The notes beneath the pieces were generated by a model. That model did not search any database. It worked only from the letters and a program-made list of their open reading frames with translations, and was not told the origin of the DNA. A stretch of 64,000 nucleotides of DNA from Pomacea canaliculata (taxonomy: Eukaryota > Mollusca > Gastropoda > Architaenioglossa > Ampullariidae), in the NCBI RefSeq assembly GCF_003073045.1, contig NC_037595.1, positions 930,001 to 994,000 on the forward strand, written 5' to 3'. Shown one piece after another: positions 1 through 12,222 of the stretch. The stretch's first letter is position 1. Every line of letters starts with the position of its first letter. Position numbers and translations under genes: made by a program.

Positions 1-51
1 GACAAGTGCTACACCTTGACTAGTCTTTCTTATAACTGGTTTCAAGCTGTT
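1..51 (+). CDS. C-type lectin exon fragment (first CTLD exon, 5' cut by window edge)
   Basis: The first 51 bases read DKCYTLTSLSYNWFQAV in frame 1 and stop at a good splice donor (GTAAGC at 52). This is the end of the first lectin-domain exon: the CY pair and the W..A helix just before the intron match the equivalent exons of the other lectins here. The exon ends in phase 0, as do all first CTLD exons in the window. No matching second or third exon was found before CTL-1 begins at 1967, so it is either a duplicated, possibly alternative, first exon of CTL-1 or the remnant of another gene. The upstream part lies outside the window. Confidence 0.7.
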
Positions 52-1966
52 GTAAGCTTATTGTTGACATGTTTGTAATAAATAACAATGATAAACAATA
101 TACTGTACTTCACATTCAATGACAAATTACCGTGTGACTCACACTGTGTTATTGTCCTCCACATCACATTTGATTGCTTGTTCTAAACTTGACATCTCTT
201 GAGAACTGGAGGTCGCCCTGAGTGGGAGACGAGCAGCGGCTTCATCTTGTCATCTCCGCTTGTATTGGCGCAGAGCGAGAGAGCCGATCGTTGATTGGCT
301 GTGGCCAGGCAAAGATGTCTGCTTTGCCGTTATTGTCACGTGGCCAACATTTTTCTGTGCCTGTGTTGCTCTCAGTGCTTAGGGAAGCCCGGTAATAGGA
401 AGGTAGCTGACTGCAGACGACGGTGGACATCTTTTTCAGGCTATTTTTATCCCGTTGGCGGGGAAAGGTCTTCTGCTGACTGCAGCAGCGGCTGACGTCA
501 TTCACATGCTAGGTCACGTGACGTCGGCTTGAGAGCTGTTTATTCTTGGCGACCACTTGTTTCCATCTCCGTTGTTTCCAGGAAAGCACATCAGCGCCTG
601 TTCGGTGTGAGGCTATTGCGGAATGTTGGTGTCAGTAGCCCTGTCCTGGAGCTAGTACATCGCAGCCTCATGGACAGCTTATGTTTCCTCTGTATTAGAT
701 ACTCCATTGGTTTTTAATTGTGATTTAGAGTTATGTCTGCCGGGTAGCACTTTCAGCACGCCATTTTTTATGAGTTCAATTTTGAAAGGAGAATGGAGGG
801 CTACAGTAGGTCATGGATAGAGAGGGGGAAGTTTTTTGTTTGATACTGAAGCCACCTAGTGACCGTTGTTCTTTTGTTTTCTCCACAGACTTTGTGTACG
901 TGATTTTTGTACGCCTTTTGGCAGCTTAATCATCTTTGTCATCTTTTTCACCTTACATTCTTCACGTGATCTTGTCAACCTCGTCCTGGTTCTTGTCGTC
1001 ACTGCGTTACTTCGATTTCGTCACCTCTTCTTCTTCACCTTTTCCGCCCTTGCGTGTGCGGAGTGGCAACCGTTCTACGTTTCGTCCTCCCTTTATTTCT
1101 TTGTTCCGTCTTCTTCGTCAGTTGGTCCTGCCTCCTGTAGTCAGCAAGGCAAGGCAACTCTGAACTGTGAACTGTGAACTGTGAACCAGCAAAGGGTCCC
1201 GGCACACATCGGACAGACAGTGTGGTTGTGGTTGTGGTCAACGCAAGAGTGTCGGGTAAGGCCACAGAACTGAAGGAGACAGTGTCAACAGAGTGCACAG
1301 TGTCTACATCTACGTCAAGTCTAAAGGACTCAGGGGCAGCTACTCTACAGTACTGTGCCGCAGTGTGTGCTGGTGTTTAACTGTTTTGTTTTTTGTTTTG
1401 TTTTTTTGTTTTTTTTTTGAAAAATTATTTTTCCTTTACTAACATCTGTACTAAACTTTAGTAAACAATCTTCTGTATTGTAAGAAATAACATAAGGCTT
1501 TCTTTATGTAACTTACCTGGTCTGTCTTTACATTACACCTGATAACACTGTAACTCTCCTGTCTACCAACTTTAGTTCCCTGTTACCTGCCTTGAATCTT
1601 CCTTTCATCTGACATGAGGTTGTACTTTTTCTGAAGGTCACAGTCATGAGCTTGTTATGCAATGTTACTAAAGTTGTAAGTTAATAGAACAAGAGAAAGA
1701 GAGTAGATACACGTATATCTACATGTGTGTACCTTATCATAGTTTGCATTAGGCTTAGACATTAATAATTTGCTCAGATCCTAGTTGACTGCTTGCTACT
1801 GCTATAAACTGTGTTGATATTTAGTATTATTTCATTACTTATCTGACAGACGTCATCTCAAATGTTTATTTGATGACAGTGCTACCATCCCTCGCTCTGT
1901 GATGTACTATGTACAAGTAAGTTAGCATTAGTTGCTTATGTTGGTTGTCATGATTATTTGCTGCAG
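52..1966. other. non-coding stretch with one dispersed repeat
   Basis: No lectin exon or other convincing gene was seen here. Open frames at 295-495 and 529-717 have no recognisable domain. About 780-1180 belongs to a dispersed repeat also found at 39.7-40.3 kb (listed separately). A T-rich run lies at about 1383-1420. No signal-peptide exon for CTL-1 could be identified with confidence, although one ending in phase 1 would be expected here or before the window. Confidence 0.5.
780..1180 (+). repeat. unclassified dispersed repeat, copy 1 (related to 39.7-40.3 kb)
   Basis: The segment shares a run of features with 39840-40210: a CACCTAGTGAC box, TTTTGTTTTCTCCACAG, a C/T-rich stretch rich in CTTC, and a CCTCCCTTTATTTCTTT box followed by GTCCTGC and GTCAGC. 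Similarity is interrupted by small gaps, so this is an old copy. Its open frames (866-1177 and 936-1163) are low-complexity and resemble no known protein. The family could not be assigned. Confidence 0.5.
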
Positions 1967-3783
1967 TCCACAGTCACTGCCCAGACAAGTGGAGTGCCTT
2001 TGGTGGCAAGTGCTACATCTTAAGTCCATCCTTCCAAACTTGGTCTGAATCTTTTGTGAGTGGAATGTTGTCTGTCCACCCTGTCCTTACTGCTCACAAT
2101 ATTGTTTTATGGTAGATACTGCTACACTTGACAAGAATCTTGGGCATTTCACATGTTTCTTACAAGCATAATGTAAGACATTTCTTTGAAAGTAAAAGCT
2201 AGCCTGTTCATATTTAAGACGAGTGATCAAACAGGAAAGTAAGAATAATGCAGTAAATACTTGTTTGTCATGAAAATGCCATCAAAGCTAGCGTTTTTAG
2301 TCTCAATGTGTCCGTTTGTCATCTTTCAACTGCAGCCTTTAGTCTCTAACAACCACTTTCCTTTTCTATGAATTATGTTGTATCCGCAGCAAACTGTGAC
2401 AATATCACATCTGAACTACTAGCTCACCACCCGAGTAGGTCACCAGGGTGGACTGATGCTGACCTCACCTCTCAGCCTCGCATCCCCCTAGAGACATTCC
2501 ACAGAAGCTCTTTTAGCCTCAGCATTCTGCATTCACTCATCCTCCTCATTCACTCCGTGACTCACTCCTCTGCTTACTCACTCCTGCATTAGCTCCTTCT
2601 CTTCTCATCTTCCTCCCTGCACGTCATGACCGTTAATGATGAGGTCGTCCGTGAGCTAATGTTTGTGTTCATTGTTATCTAATGGACAGTCACTTAAGTG
2701 ATGTTTGTTTTTATTTTTGTCTAGCAGAGTGTGAGCTAGCAAATACTTATTTTTATTGCTGTCAAATGGTCAGTTAGCTATAATGTTTGTATATTATTGT
2801 TTGGTAGACAGTTATTTGATGTTTCTGTTTATTGCTGTCTAGAAGATAGTTAATGGTAAGGGAATGTTTGCATTCACACAAGGAAATTTGCTTATGTTGT
2901 TGTTATTACTACTATTGTTATTAAATTTATTATTATTATTATTATTTATTAATTATTTGGTATAGTTTTACCGAAAGCTGTTTCTCGGATATACAAAAAA
3001 GACAAACATTTGACACCATTAGCAATCAGATAATATAGATATGTTCATTGGCATCAAGTTATTAGCAATAAAATCGCTTGTTTTCACGGTGCAGAAAGCA
3101 TGCGGAAAGATTCGCGGCCATTTTATTAAGATAAATTCAGCCGCGGAGAATGATTTGGTGAGGCAACTCATCAGCCCTAACTATAGTGAGTATATTATTT
3201 TTGAAGACACAGGTCACCAATAGATCAACTTTGTTTTCAAGTGGAAGTGTTTTTAGAATTTTGTGTCAAGTTAGGAAGGCGTTTTGTTGTTTAGACATGA
3301 TTAAAGGAATTCAAGAGCAGGTGATTTTGCAATCAATTTAAAACAGATAACTTTATATTTCTTCCTCTGTCTTAATTAAAAGACACGAACGTTTCAATGT
3401 GTGGAAGACAGTTCTCACCTGTGTATATAGGTATACAAAGCTAGCAGACTGGTAGGTGCACCGCCAAGAATGTTTCACTAAGATTACTTTTGATGGAATA
3501 TGCTGTTGTGGTTTGTGGAATAATAATACATACAATTCGTTAACTAGTAACATAAAGTGATATGACTTTTGTAAAAGCTCACTGGGCGTGGCTACCGATA
3601 CACGATTTGAATAAGGAGGGATTGTGGGAGCAAGCCAAGTCGAAGAAACCATTGGTGTACCATAACTGGGCCGTCGGAGAACCAAACCAAAACGGCGACG
3701 AGGACTGCGGGGCGATGGCTGCCGACGGGTTGTGGAATGACCTCTCGTGTGACCTCTTCCTTCCTGCTGTCTGTCAGCGAGGT
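1967..3783 (+). CDS. CTL-1: secreted C-type lectin, single CTLD (5' exon not found)
   Basis: Three exons join in frame: 1967-2055, 3095-3185 and 3578-3783. Exon one carries CPDKW and GGKCYIL. Exon two carries KACGKIRGHF and INSAAENDLV, the helix-2 part. Exon three carries WAWLPIHD, NWAVGEPNQNGDEDC, LWNDLSC and LPAVC. EPN with WND is the classical motif pair of a mannose/GlcNAc-type calcium-dependent site (known for the family; binding here is inference). All six cysteines of a long-form CTLD are present. Acceptors are CTGCAG, GTGCAG and AAAAG; donors are GTGAGT, GTGAGT and GTAAGT. The signal-peptide exon was not identified. After 3783 the frame is phase 0, and a possible tail exon at 4134-4289 is listed separately. 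Confidence 0.85.
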
Positions 3784-5010
3784 GTAAGTAAACTCTCCTT
3801 TCTTCTGTCAGCCACTGACATACAGCACAAACAGAGGGTTGGTATCTTTATATGAGTATTACACAGCTCATTACAGTGTCAACACGTGTCTGCTGCCCGC
3901 GTGTGTTCAGTAACCTGTAATCAGTGTCATGTATGGTGATGTCGTCCTCTTGACAACCATGTGATGGAGGGAAGCAATAGCGAGTTACACACCCTCCGGA
4001 CAAGCTCGCCGCTAGGAGAGCACATACGAGATGAACATCAGCGTGGGTAATAACGGATAGAGAAATTGCTGTTCTTCAAATACTAATGGATTCCATAGCA
4101 ACCGACGGTAGCTGCTCGGTGGACGTGTTTCAGGACTACAGCAACAACAGCGGCGATGACCACACTCTGCAAGACTTGGGACAGCAGACATTTTGTATAT
4201 TTTCCCCAGAAACATTGTTGACACCTAACCTTGTGAGAAATCTGTCTTTTGAAATGTCTGTGGCGTGCTACCCGGGTAGTGATTGCTGAGTGATAGATGG
4301 TTAGCACTGAGGAACAGAGACTGTGTGTGTGTGTGTGTGCACGTGTGTGTCTTTGTTTTTTCGTCTCTCTTTTAAATTCAGTTTTGATTAAGTGACAATT
4401 ATATTTTGTATTCTCAACACGTATGTGCTCTTGTTCACTGAGTGTTGACTGGCCGTGTCGCTGGCTTTTGACGGTTGACTGGCGGTTGACTGGCGGTTGA
4501 CTGGGTGTCCGTGAGACTGGTTGGACCTGAGAGCGGAGCACACGACACAACAAGGAATTGAGGAGGTTTGGTGTTTGTGGTTAGATTATCAAGATGTGAT
4601 GGAAGGGAAACGAAGCACAACTCAACACTGAGGTCACGTGTGACAACAGCTATAGCGACATCTACATGACACCCAACGAAGGCTTCAAAGTCCATCTTTC
4701 CTCCTTTGTTCTCTTTAAATGTTGTTGTGTATTAAAATCTGTGATCATAATGTCTGGGTTGTGTGGTGTGTGCTGCTGGTGTGTGTTGTATGTGTCATGT
4801 GCTGCGTGAAGCGTGAAGTACATCACAAATGTCATTAATGTTTCCTTCAATAAGATACGGGTATTACTCTAGTACACCGAGGTGCATGCTACTACCACGT
4901 GTGCAGTCTGTGACCTGCTACACTGCTTTTGTGTCATATTTCTAAGTGGACAAATTTTACTGCTCATTCTTTTGTGAACATCGTAAGTGAAGAATCTGTC
5001 TATTCCTCTT
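3784..5010. other. CTL-1 3' flank, low-complexity
   Basis: Apart from the possible tail exon nothing coding was seen. A (GT)n run lies at about 4321-4350, and a short tandem of TTGACTGGCGG-type units lies at about 4476-4505. The stretch at 4750-4800 is TG-rich like the 3' flanks of CTL-6 and CTL-7, which may mark a shared ancestral 3' flank. Confidence 0.4.
4134..4289 (+). CDS. possible C-terminal tail exon of CTL-1
   Basis: A frame open in phase 0 follows the acceptor GTGTTTCAG and runs 51 codons to a TGA at 4287-4289. It begins DYSNNSGDDH, is acidic and Asn-rich at first, and holds three cysteines, ending in GSDC. It would join correctly to the phase-0 end of the CTL-1 third exon. Tail exons with acidic residues and cysteines exist in the minus-strand lectins here, which makes this plausible. 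The sequence itself is not similar to those tails, and no clear AATAAA follows closely. It could equally be a chance frame. Confidence 0.3.
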   Translation, partial: DYSNNSGDDHTLQDLGQQTFCIFSPETLLTPNLVRNLSFEMSVACYPGSDC

Positions 5011-5716
5011 CGTTCATCAGGTTGCACACAAGGCCTCAACCAGAGTCTGTCACCGATGTCGATCGGCTGAAACCAGCTCCAGGTGACCCCATGTCTCTAG
5101 GTGACCCCATGTCTCTAGGTGACCCCATGTCCAGCCCTTTCCCTTCATCTCCCTTTCCACTGTTCTTCTCCAAGTTTCCTGTGGGCGGCCTCGTTTTCCT
5201 CGGCCGTCTGGAGTCCATCGTAGGGCGACTGTGGAGAGGTCTGCTGTCTGCTGGCGGAGCACATGTCCAATCCATCGCCAACGCCTTCGTTGAACCTGCG
5301 TGGTGATGGACTCGGTTTCAGTTCTTCGGTGGAGTTCTTCGTTGGTGATGGTGTTTGGCCAAAAGATGTTAAGTATGCGCCTGAGGCATCTGTTTTGGAA
5401 GACGTCAAGCTTGTTACTGATGGTTTTGGTCATCTTCCATGATTCTGATCCGTAAAGGAGGGTGCTGATCACATTTGACTTGAAGATTCTCAGCTTGATC
5501 TTCTGACTGATGTTTGTTGCCTTCCATGTGCTCCTGAGTGAGGCGAAGGAGTGGCTGGCTTTCGCCAGTCGGGCTCGAATCTCCACCTCCGCATCCCCAG
5601 TGTTTGTCATTTTGGACCCAAGATAGGAGAAACTGTCAACTGCCTCAATCTCTTCTCCATTTAGTTTGATGTTGTCTTGGACTCTGGCGTTCACTCTAAT
5701 ATTTTCGTTTTCTTGT
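5011..5716 (-). mobile_element. LINE fragment: C-terminal end of a non-LTR retrotransposon reverse transcriptase
   Basis: The minus strand from about 5712 down to 5050 encodes 'INARV..NGEEIEAVDSFSYLGSKMTN'-type sequence (visible pieces: DSFSYLGSKMTNTG, TLLYGSESWKMTKT, CLRRILNIFWPNT, RRWRWIGHVLRQQ). This is the thumb and C-terminal region of a LINE reverse transcriptase of the kind common in mollusc and flatworm genomes; an RTE-like clade is my best guess. The 5' side is cut at a (GT)n run at about 5717-5736, so only the 3' end was copied. The frame is closed by a TGA at 5050-5052 where the family normally has Trp; beyond it QTLVEALCAT remains readable down to TGA TGA at about 5011-5016. Near the C-terminus TWGHLE is present in three tandem copies. 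Confidence 0.85.
5083..5136 (-). repeat. 18-bp tandem triplication inside the LINE coding end
   Basis: The unit GTGACCCCATGTCTCTAG is repeated about three times, the last copy slightly changed. On the minus strand each unit encodes TWGHLE in frame, so the triplication lengthens the LINE product by twelve residues without shifting the frame. Confidence 0.8.
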
Positions 5717-6013
5717 GTGTGTGTGTGTGTGTGTGATTTAGTGATCATTGCAGTATTTCCTTCAACAGGAAGATCTCACGTGACACTAATCAAACAGTAC
5801 AAACACTTAAGTGTCACCTTAGTATCTACCCCGTAATGACTTGGGAATAGCCAACTGAAAGAACAGCTTTGTATCACCTGGGTACATCAGGTCAGTGCCC
5901 GTGTGGGGCAATGAACTCACACTGGAGGCCGGAAGTGCACTAGCGCTAGCTTGTCATCATCCTCGCAGTCATCGCTGTCATCACACCTCATACAAACAAA
6001 CAGTTTTCATGCA

Positions 6014-7102
6014 GAGATAATTTATTGTGCCTAGTGACATCTGTGTCCCACACTCACACTGTTCACATCAGTTTCATCGGCTTTGTCGTCAGACTCACAG
6101 GCTCTGTTGCCACGAGACTGGCGGGTGTGGGACAGCCTGGCTTCCTCGGTGTCACAGGTTAGTCTCTCACTTTAAGTTGAACCTCAAAACAGAAAAGCAA
6201 AGACATGTACATAATATTGATGTCAAGTAACTGTATTGACTGATGTCTGCTCAACTCTAGTGAAATGTAGAGACAGCCAGGTCTTAGGACAGACAGTCGT
6301 GACAAAGATAGTCCTAACGGACATTTCTCTGTTTCCACTAAGAAAAGCACTGCAATTGTAAATGTGGATAAGCACTGTGAGTAAATACTGTAAGTAAACA
6401 ATGCAGTAAGGTCTGTAGCTAAATATTGTAGCTAAGTAATGTAGAAAACAGAGAAGCATTTCTGTGAAGACCTAAAGTAGAGAAACTAAATCTTGAAACT
6501 TATTGTAGGTTTCTAAGGTTTCACAAATAGTAGATCATTATCAAACTGATATTAGAAATGGACAATAAACGTGATTGTTTATTTTTATTTGTTCAGACTT
6601 TCATCACAAAAAAGTCAGAAGTATTTAGCTTTTGTACATTCGTTAAATGAATGAAACAGTGATTCAAGATGTGGTGTACTTAACACAAGAAAGTTGGTTG
6701 TCAGTAATCTCTTGTTGTCAGACATGAGTACAGCTAGTAACACACTCTAACATTTGTCAGCATCGTTGTGAGTTCAACACAGTGCACTAGACAGCCTCAG
6801 TCAATGACAATAAACAGCATAAAGATGGATGCTGATGGAGACAAGGGATGTTTGATGAGGTGTATGTCCACACCTTGTAGACAACAAGACAGGTAGTGAC
6901 AGGTAAGACTTACTTATCTCGCAGACTGACGACAACTTGGATGAAGGGGATACGGTATACCACAGACCACCGCTTCCGATGGCAGCAGCACTTTCGTTTC
7001 CATTCTGATTGTTTAGTTCTGCATGCGCCCAGCTAGAGAATGTCAGGGCTGCGCCAGACTTCCACACCCACTCCTGCTCGAGTCCAATCCACGCCTGAGG
7101 AA
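6014..7102 (-). pseudogene. CTL-2: 5'-truncated C-type lectin relic (third and tail exons only)
   Basis: The CTLD exon lies at 6914-7102 (VPQAWIGLEQEW, FSSWAHAELNNQNGNES, LSSVCEI), between an acceptor TTTAAG and donor GTAAGT. The tail exon lies at about 6031-6140 (ACESDDKADETDVN to HRCH) and stops with TAG, followed at once by AATAAA (minus strand, 6021-6026). The block is a near copy of 18056-19480 in CTL-3, but similarity ends at about 7390 in a TCAC-type repeat. The signal-peptide, first and second exons are missing. The sugar site is degraded (ELN instead of EPN, no WND), and the two inner cysteines are absent. Frames are still open, so the truncation may be recent. Confidence 0.75.
6021..6026 (-). 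terminator. poly(A) signal of CTL-2
   Basis: TTTATT on the plus strand reads AATAAA on the minus strand. It lies four bases after the TAG stop, and the same TAG-GCAC-AATAAA arrangement occurs in CTL-3 and CTL-5. Confidence 0.7.
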
Positions 7103-7393
7103 CTTAAAGATTAAACAAACTTGTCAGTAGTCATGACAACGGGCTCAGTTGTGTAAACTCGCTTTTCTCAGCTCACCGAGCTCTTGAATACATCCAGCAA
7201 GTGAGAGGAGATCCATCTCCGTGAAAACAAACATTGCCCCTAGCAAAAATCTTTCTCTAATACTTGACTCTTTAATTATTAATAGGTTACGGGAACTCCT
7301 TGTCCTTGTTACCTCCCTTAGAACTTATTATTCCTTCTCTTTGATTGGTTCGTTACCCTTTGCTAATTAGTACTGTTTGACCGATAAAGTTAT

Positions 7394-7520
7394 CACTCAC
7401 TCACTCACTCACTCACTCACTCACTCACTTTTTTTGTCACTGTCAGATTTGAACACAGCACCTTTCAGTCTTCAGACCTCGTCTCTAACCACCAGGCTAT
7501 ACAGCCGTTAGCAACTAACG
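7394..7520 (-). mobile_element. tRNA-derived SINE with (GTGA)n tail
   Basis: On the minus strand a tRNA-like head starts near 7520. TAGCCTGGTGGTTAGAG fits an A box and GTGTTCAAATCTGAC fits a B box, with spacing like a tRNA. It is followed by a short T/A stretch and a (GTGA)n tail (TCAC repeats at 7394-7430 on the plus strand). The 3' end lies exactly where the CTL-2/CTL-3 similarity stops. No target-site duplication was recognised. Confidence 0.6.
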
Positions 7521-10500
7521 TGTCTAAAGTTCGTGAAGAAGTCAAGTTCGCCGTTTACAACAATGAACAAATTCGCTGAACCGAGACGCACACGCCCCAG
7601 AACCGGTGACGTCATCGACAACGAGGCTGCTGTTAATGAAGATGACTAATGCACGACGGACCACGAACACTCTGCTACTGTCCCCCTAGGTACCTCCATC
7701 TGCCAGGAACACACACGTCATACTCAATGGAGTGAACAAGATCGGAGTGACAGACGGCAACAACCTACCGATCCTCTCCCCTCCAGACATCATTGTACGC
7801 GTGGTCAGAGTTGCCTGCCCAGTCAATGGAGGACATCGAAAACGGACTACAGTACCTACAAAGAACAACAAGAAATAAGTGACAAGATGGCCGTCCTCCA
7901 CAGTTCATGACAATTGCTATCCCATAATGTCGAGGACTTTGTGTGGACGGCAAGACACAGCAAGACAAGGAGAGAATAAGTTTCACTGACCCAGTGACTA
8001 CGCGACACGAGGTGTCCGTGCTAACGTCACCAGGACACAGCACGGGACTCACCGTGAAAATATTTCACATCTTCAACTGCGACATCGACGGTTTGCTCGT
8101 GAAAACACACGATCCTGGCTTTGTACAAAGCATTAACGTGTTTGTTATTGTGTCTTACAGACATTGCTTGACGTCAGCAGTACACTGCAATGTTTCTCTG
8201 ACTTCCAACGATACTTCAGTCCTGCTTCTACACTTACATCGCAAGGAAGAGCTGTCGGCCGATATCCTTGTTTTAGTAAAAAATGTATTTATAAGTTTTT
8301 GCATAGACTGCAGTGTACGGTTGACAATTTTGATTTTATTGCAATTTGACACCGAGTTTAACGAGACAAGCTCTGGACTTAAACCACAGGTGAAAACGCA
8401 GGGTTCGGAGACAGACCAGGAGGAGATCGATCCTCGGCCCAGAACCGGATCCGCTGGGATGGTATGGTTGCGGCACTAGGAGGACAAAGAAGACTAAAAA
8501 GATAAGTGGGTGTGTGTGTGTGTGCTGCTTCCACCATTTTGTAAGTCTATGATCATGTTGAAAGCACAGTTACATCTGGACTTACAGCCTACCACAGAGA
8601 CGTTAATATTCCAATACCACTTCTACCTACCCGCAGCGTTCTCATGGCAACCTACTATTTCTACCTACGCATCTGGTTTTGTAACATCATTTCTCATCTC
8701 CATCTCTTCCCCAGAAGCACATTTTCCCGAGTTCCTCGACCATCTCACCGGAACATGGAGATGAAGCTGGAGTTTGTAAGGTGGCCAGTGACAAATCACT
8801 GTCATGTGACCCCCAGCTTTCATGCTCGTTGACCAACGGTGACCTCGCCACCAGTTCTGTCCATTTTTCACGGTTCCTCAAAGCCCCATGGGGAGTTAAT
8901 CACACCAGCGCTGTCCACACTTTTCATGTATCCTCCTCCCTGTATCTTTCCTCTTCTTCGGTATTCTCTTCTCCACTTTCCTTATTGTTTGGGCATCGTG
9001 GTGTTGATTCCCTCTCCGATTTAAAACAAATGATATCACAGATGGTTGGCCTCTTCGAAAGTGAGACGTTTGCGATTTCTTTGTGGCTGTCGAACCTTTG
9101 CAGTCAGATGTTCTGAAATGTTTGTAAAGGAGACATATACCCACGGAGCTGGCGCAATCACAAAGACATTTCTCAGCGAGAAAATCGCTCTTGGTGGAGA
9201 TCAGTGGCGGGCAAACAGTTGAAATGCGCTCTGGGAGAGACAGGTTGCATCAATTCGGCATTAATGTCCTCCGCCATCTTAACTACAAAGACAGGCTGGA
9301 AGATGTGTATGTGTGTGATGGAGGAAATGTGTATTTTTGATCACCTTTCACAGACCGCTGGACACAGGATCTGTTTTGTCATGTGAAGTATGCCTTTGCT
9401 GTGAATGTGATTTGTGAACGCTCAGGTTGTTACAGTTCTGGACGTGTGTCTCTGCATGCGTGCGTGTGTGGTGTGAGTGTGCTCTTCTTTCTCTTTTTCT
9501 TCTCTTGCTTCTGTCGTCAAGGAAGAGTTTTTGATAACTGTGGCGTTAGCTTAAAGAAGTGAGAGAGAAGGGTTGTCTGAGGAATGGTTGTATAAAGGAG
9601 GACATTGACTGTATGACGCATTGTGCTATCGCCAAAAACCAAACAAAAGCAGCAGCAGCAACAACAACAAATACATTTAGACATCATCCCCTCGTCCTCG
9701 CAAGTACAATTGAATTGCTGGACATATCATGAGAAAATTTCTGTTATTTCGAACGTTTTTAATTTAAAGGTATAAACACTTGAACTTTTCACCTTTTGTT
9801 TTACATGACTTTAAAGAAAGCAAATTAAATAAGGAAGAGTTTATTTTAAAGAAAACAATTTGATCTAAATCTGATGTTTTGTCCATGTCAGAAGGCTTCA
9901 GAAATTTCTGTTTGTGTCGTTGTCGCGTCGAGAAAGTCAATGAAAATAGAAAGATTCGTTTGTCAAGGTAGCACAGTTGGTAGACATCTTGCCTTCTGGT
10001 TACAATGGTGCCACAGCTTCAAGCATTCGTCTTCACTAGTTTTGAAACTTTATCCTCGGGCTTTTCAGCAGTCGGCTAAATTTGTTGTTAGTATATACAT
10101 TCTGGGGCCGCCTCATTTCATTTCTTAAACAACATTCCGTGAAACACGTCTCTAACATAATTTCTTGCAGAAGTGAGCTGTATGCTCGCCAGCCCATGCT
10201 TTTGGCACAGATACCTGCGAAAAAAACAGTGCTAGCTGCCTGGCAAATGTCTTAGTGGCAAAAGTTTTCGTGAAAATGATGATTTTTCTTTAAAAAAAAA
10301 GTTTCCTGTAGAAGCTTCTACAACAGTTTTTTTCAGGGCTGTTCAAATGGTTTTTAAACTTGGGAATCCTCCAACCGTAGACAGGACCATCAAGTGTGTC
10401 TTTCGGAATCTGGTGAGATCCCCTCAAACTGTGTCTATCAACATGGGAATAGTTTGTGTGAGCTGCACACCTTGTCCCTCACCTGGTACAAGTGAGACAC

Positions 10501-12220
10501 CCAGAGAATGACTGGCATCGTTGTCACAGTGCCTGGCGTCTACCATTACAAGAACAGTTGAAACTATTGGATTTTTTGTCCAACTTTTCTTTAACTTTTA
10601 TATTTATTCTAGTAAAAAATTAAAACATTTTTCACTCTTGTATATCACGGTGTGTGCTAAGTTTTTTAATTGTTTTTTTTTGTATCTGTTCTTATTTTTT
10701 TGAAACATCAGTGTTGCTTTTACGGGAAGGTGATTGATACATGCTTTTGAAGTCTGGTTTTGTTTTCTCTCGTTTGCCCTAACCACCAACTTCACGTGCT
10801 AATGAACTGCTGAGGTCACATGACGGCGAGAAAGACATTTGAATTTGATTTGCCCAACTTTGATTGGATTCCAGTGTAACTACATTTTCTTTGAACTTAA
10901 ATTGTCATGTATAAATGTGTGTACCTTGCGTGGTATAACTGGTATATAGAAGGTATGTTTCCCCATAGCACAAAGAGGGATGTTGGGCGAGATGTTTCTA
11001 ATACCTGGGTAACGTTCAGTGTAAACTACTACTTTCACTCCTTCTGTTCTCAAGAAAAATTCCTACAAACATCTGTGACGTAGGCCTGAGACAGGAAGTG
11101 TCGGTCTGCGAGTATTTCAACACAATGAATGGTGTAGCAATGAATTAGATATCTGTGAATAAGATCAGCCATATCCATCAATGGGACAACTGGGTCATAT
11201 GTGAATGAGGCTCTTCTGTGTACACATATGACGTCACGACCCAGATTATGGGAAATAGTACCCTGTACTGAGTCTTACCCAGGCATCAGGAAAAAATGTA
11301 CACCCAACTAGACCTTTGAACTTAGTTTTGTTTGACTTTGGCTGGTCTTTAAGACTGAGAAGAGATAGAATCAGAGGCTTCCCAGTATGCTGCGCGTTTG
11401 CTTCCGTTGCACATTGCCCGGATGTAGGCTTCTTCATTTCATCTGCTTCTAGTATATCCAGACACGGGAGACTACGGGTTGGATGGGTCGACATACAATG
11501 GAAACGGAAACTGATGTTGGGTTCGAAACGGGAATGGTTGTAGCAAGGAAGCCAACGAGTAAACAAAAACAAAGGCGAAAAGGCAAAAGTGCAGGGTATA
11601 CTGTACACGGGGTCGTGGAATGTGCACACTTCCGACGTCAGATGGGTCAAGGATGCCATTAGTCAATGTCAAGTTCATGTTTCTGGTTTGTAGGCGTCAG
11701 CACATGTTGCAAGGTTCAGTGCACAGAACCCTTGACACAGGTGTGTCTGCCAAAAGGTGTGAAAATTTACGCTGTCATCTACACTCGGAAGCAGCCTACC
11801 GCACCCCATCCACCCACTCTCTCGCTCCTTCTTTCTATTTTTCTGGATCGTCAATCTCTGTTTTTCTCTACCTGCTCATATTGAGGATAGGGATGGAAAG
11901 GGATGGACTGCGGGTCAGCATTCATATGAAGACTGTTTTTCTACTCTCACCATCATGACAAGTGATCACTTGTTAGGATTTTCGAAACAAGTGAGATCAC
12001 ATCAGAGTTTGAAAAATATCAGTCTCATCAAAATAACCGACCTGAGGTCACTTGTAGGCGGCCATCTGGATGCACATCAAACACATGAACAGATGACTGG
12101 CTTTATGCTTACAAACACTACCTGATGGAACATTACATGTGGAAACACAGTGGCTAGTCAAGCAGCTAGTCTATCATGCCTTTGGCTTGAGTTTGTACTG
12201 AGCAACGCAAGCACTCGTAA
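7521..12220. other. no recognisable gene; scattered repeats
   Basis: Several frames of 60-178 codons exist (for example 7943-8479 and 11246-11659), but none shows a domain, a codon pattern or splice context I would defend. A T-rich stretch lies around 10560-10720. A possible old SINE at about 9965-10130 is listed separately. Confidence 0.4.
9965..10130 (+). mobile_element. possible degraded tRNA-derived SINE
   Basis: GGTAGCACAGTTGGTAGA resembles a tRNA A box region, and CAGCTTCAAGCATTCG about 40 bases later resembles a degenerate B box. The following sequence (TTATCCTCGGGCTTTTCAG) has no counterpart I recognise. Only one copy was seen in the window, so the call is tentative. Confidence 0.3.
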
Positions 12221-12222
12221 CC

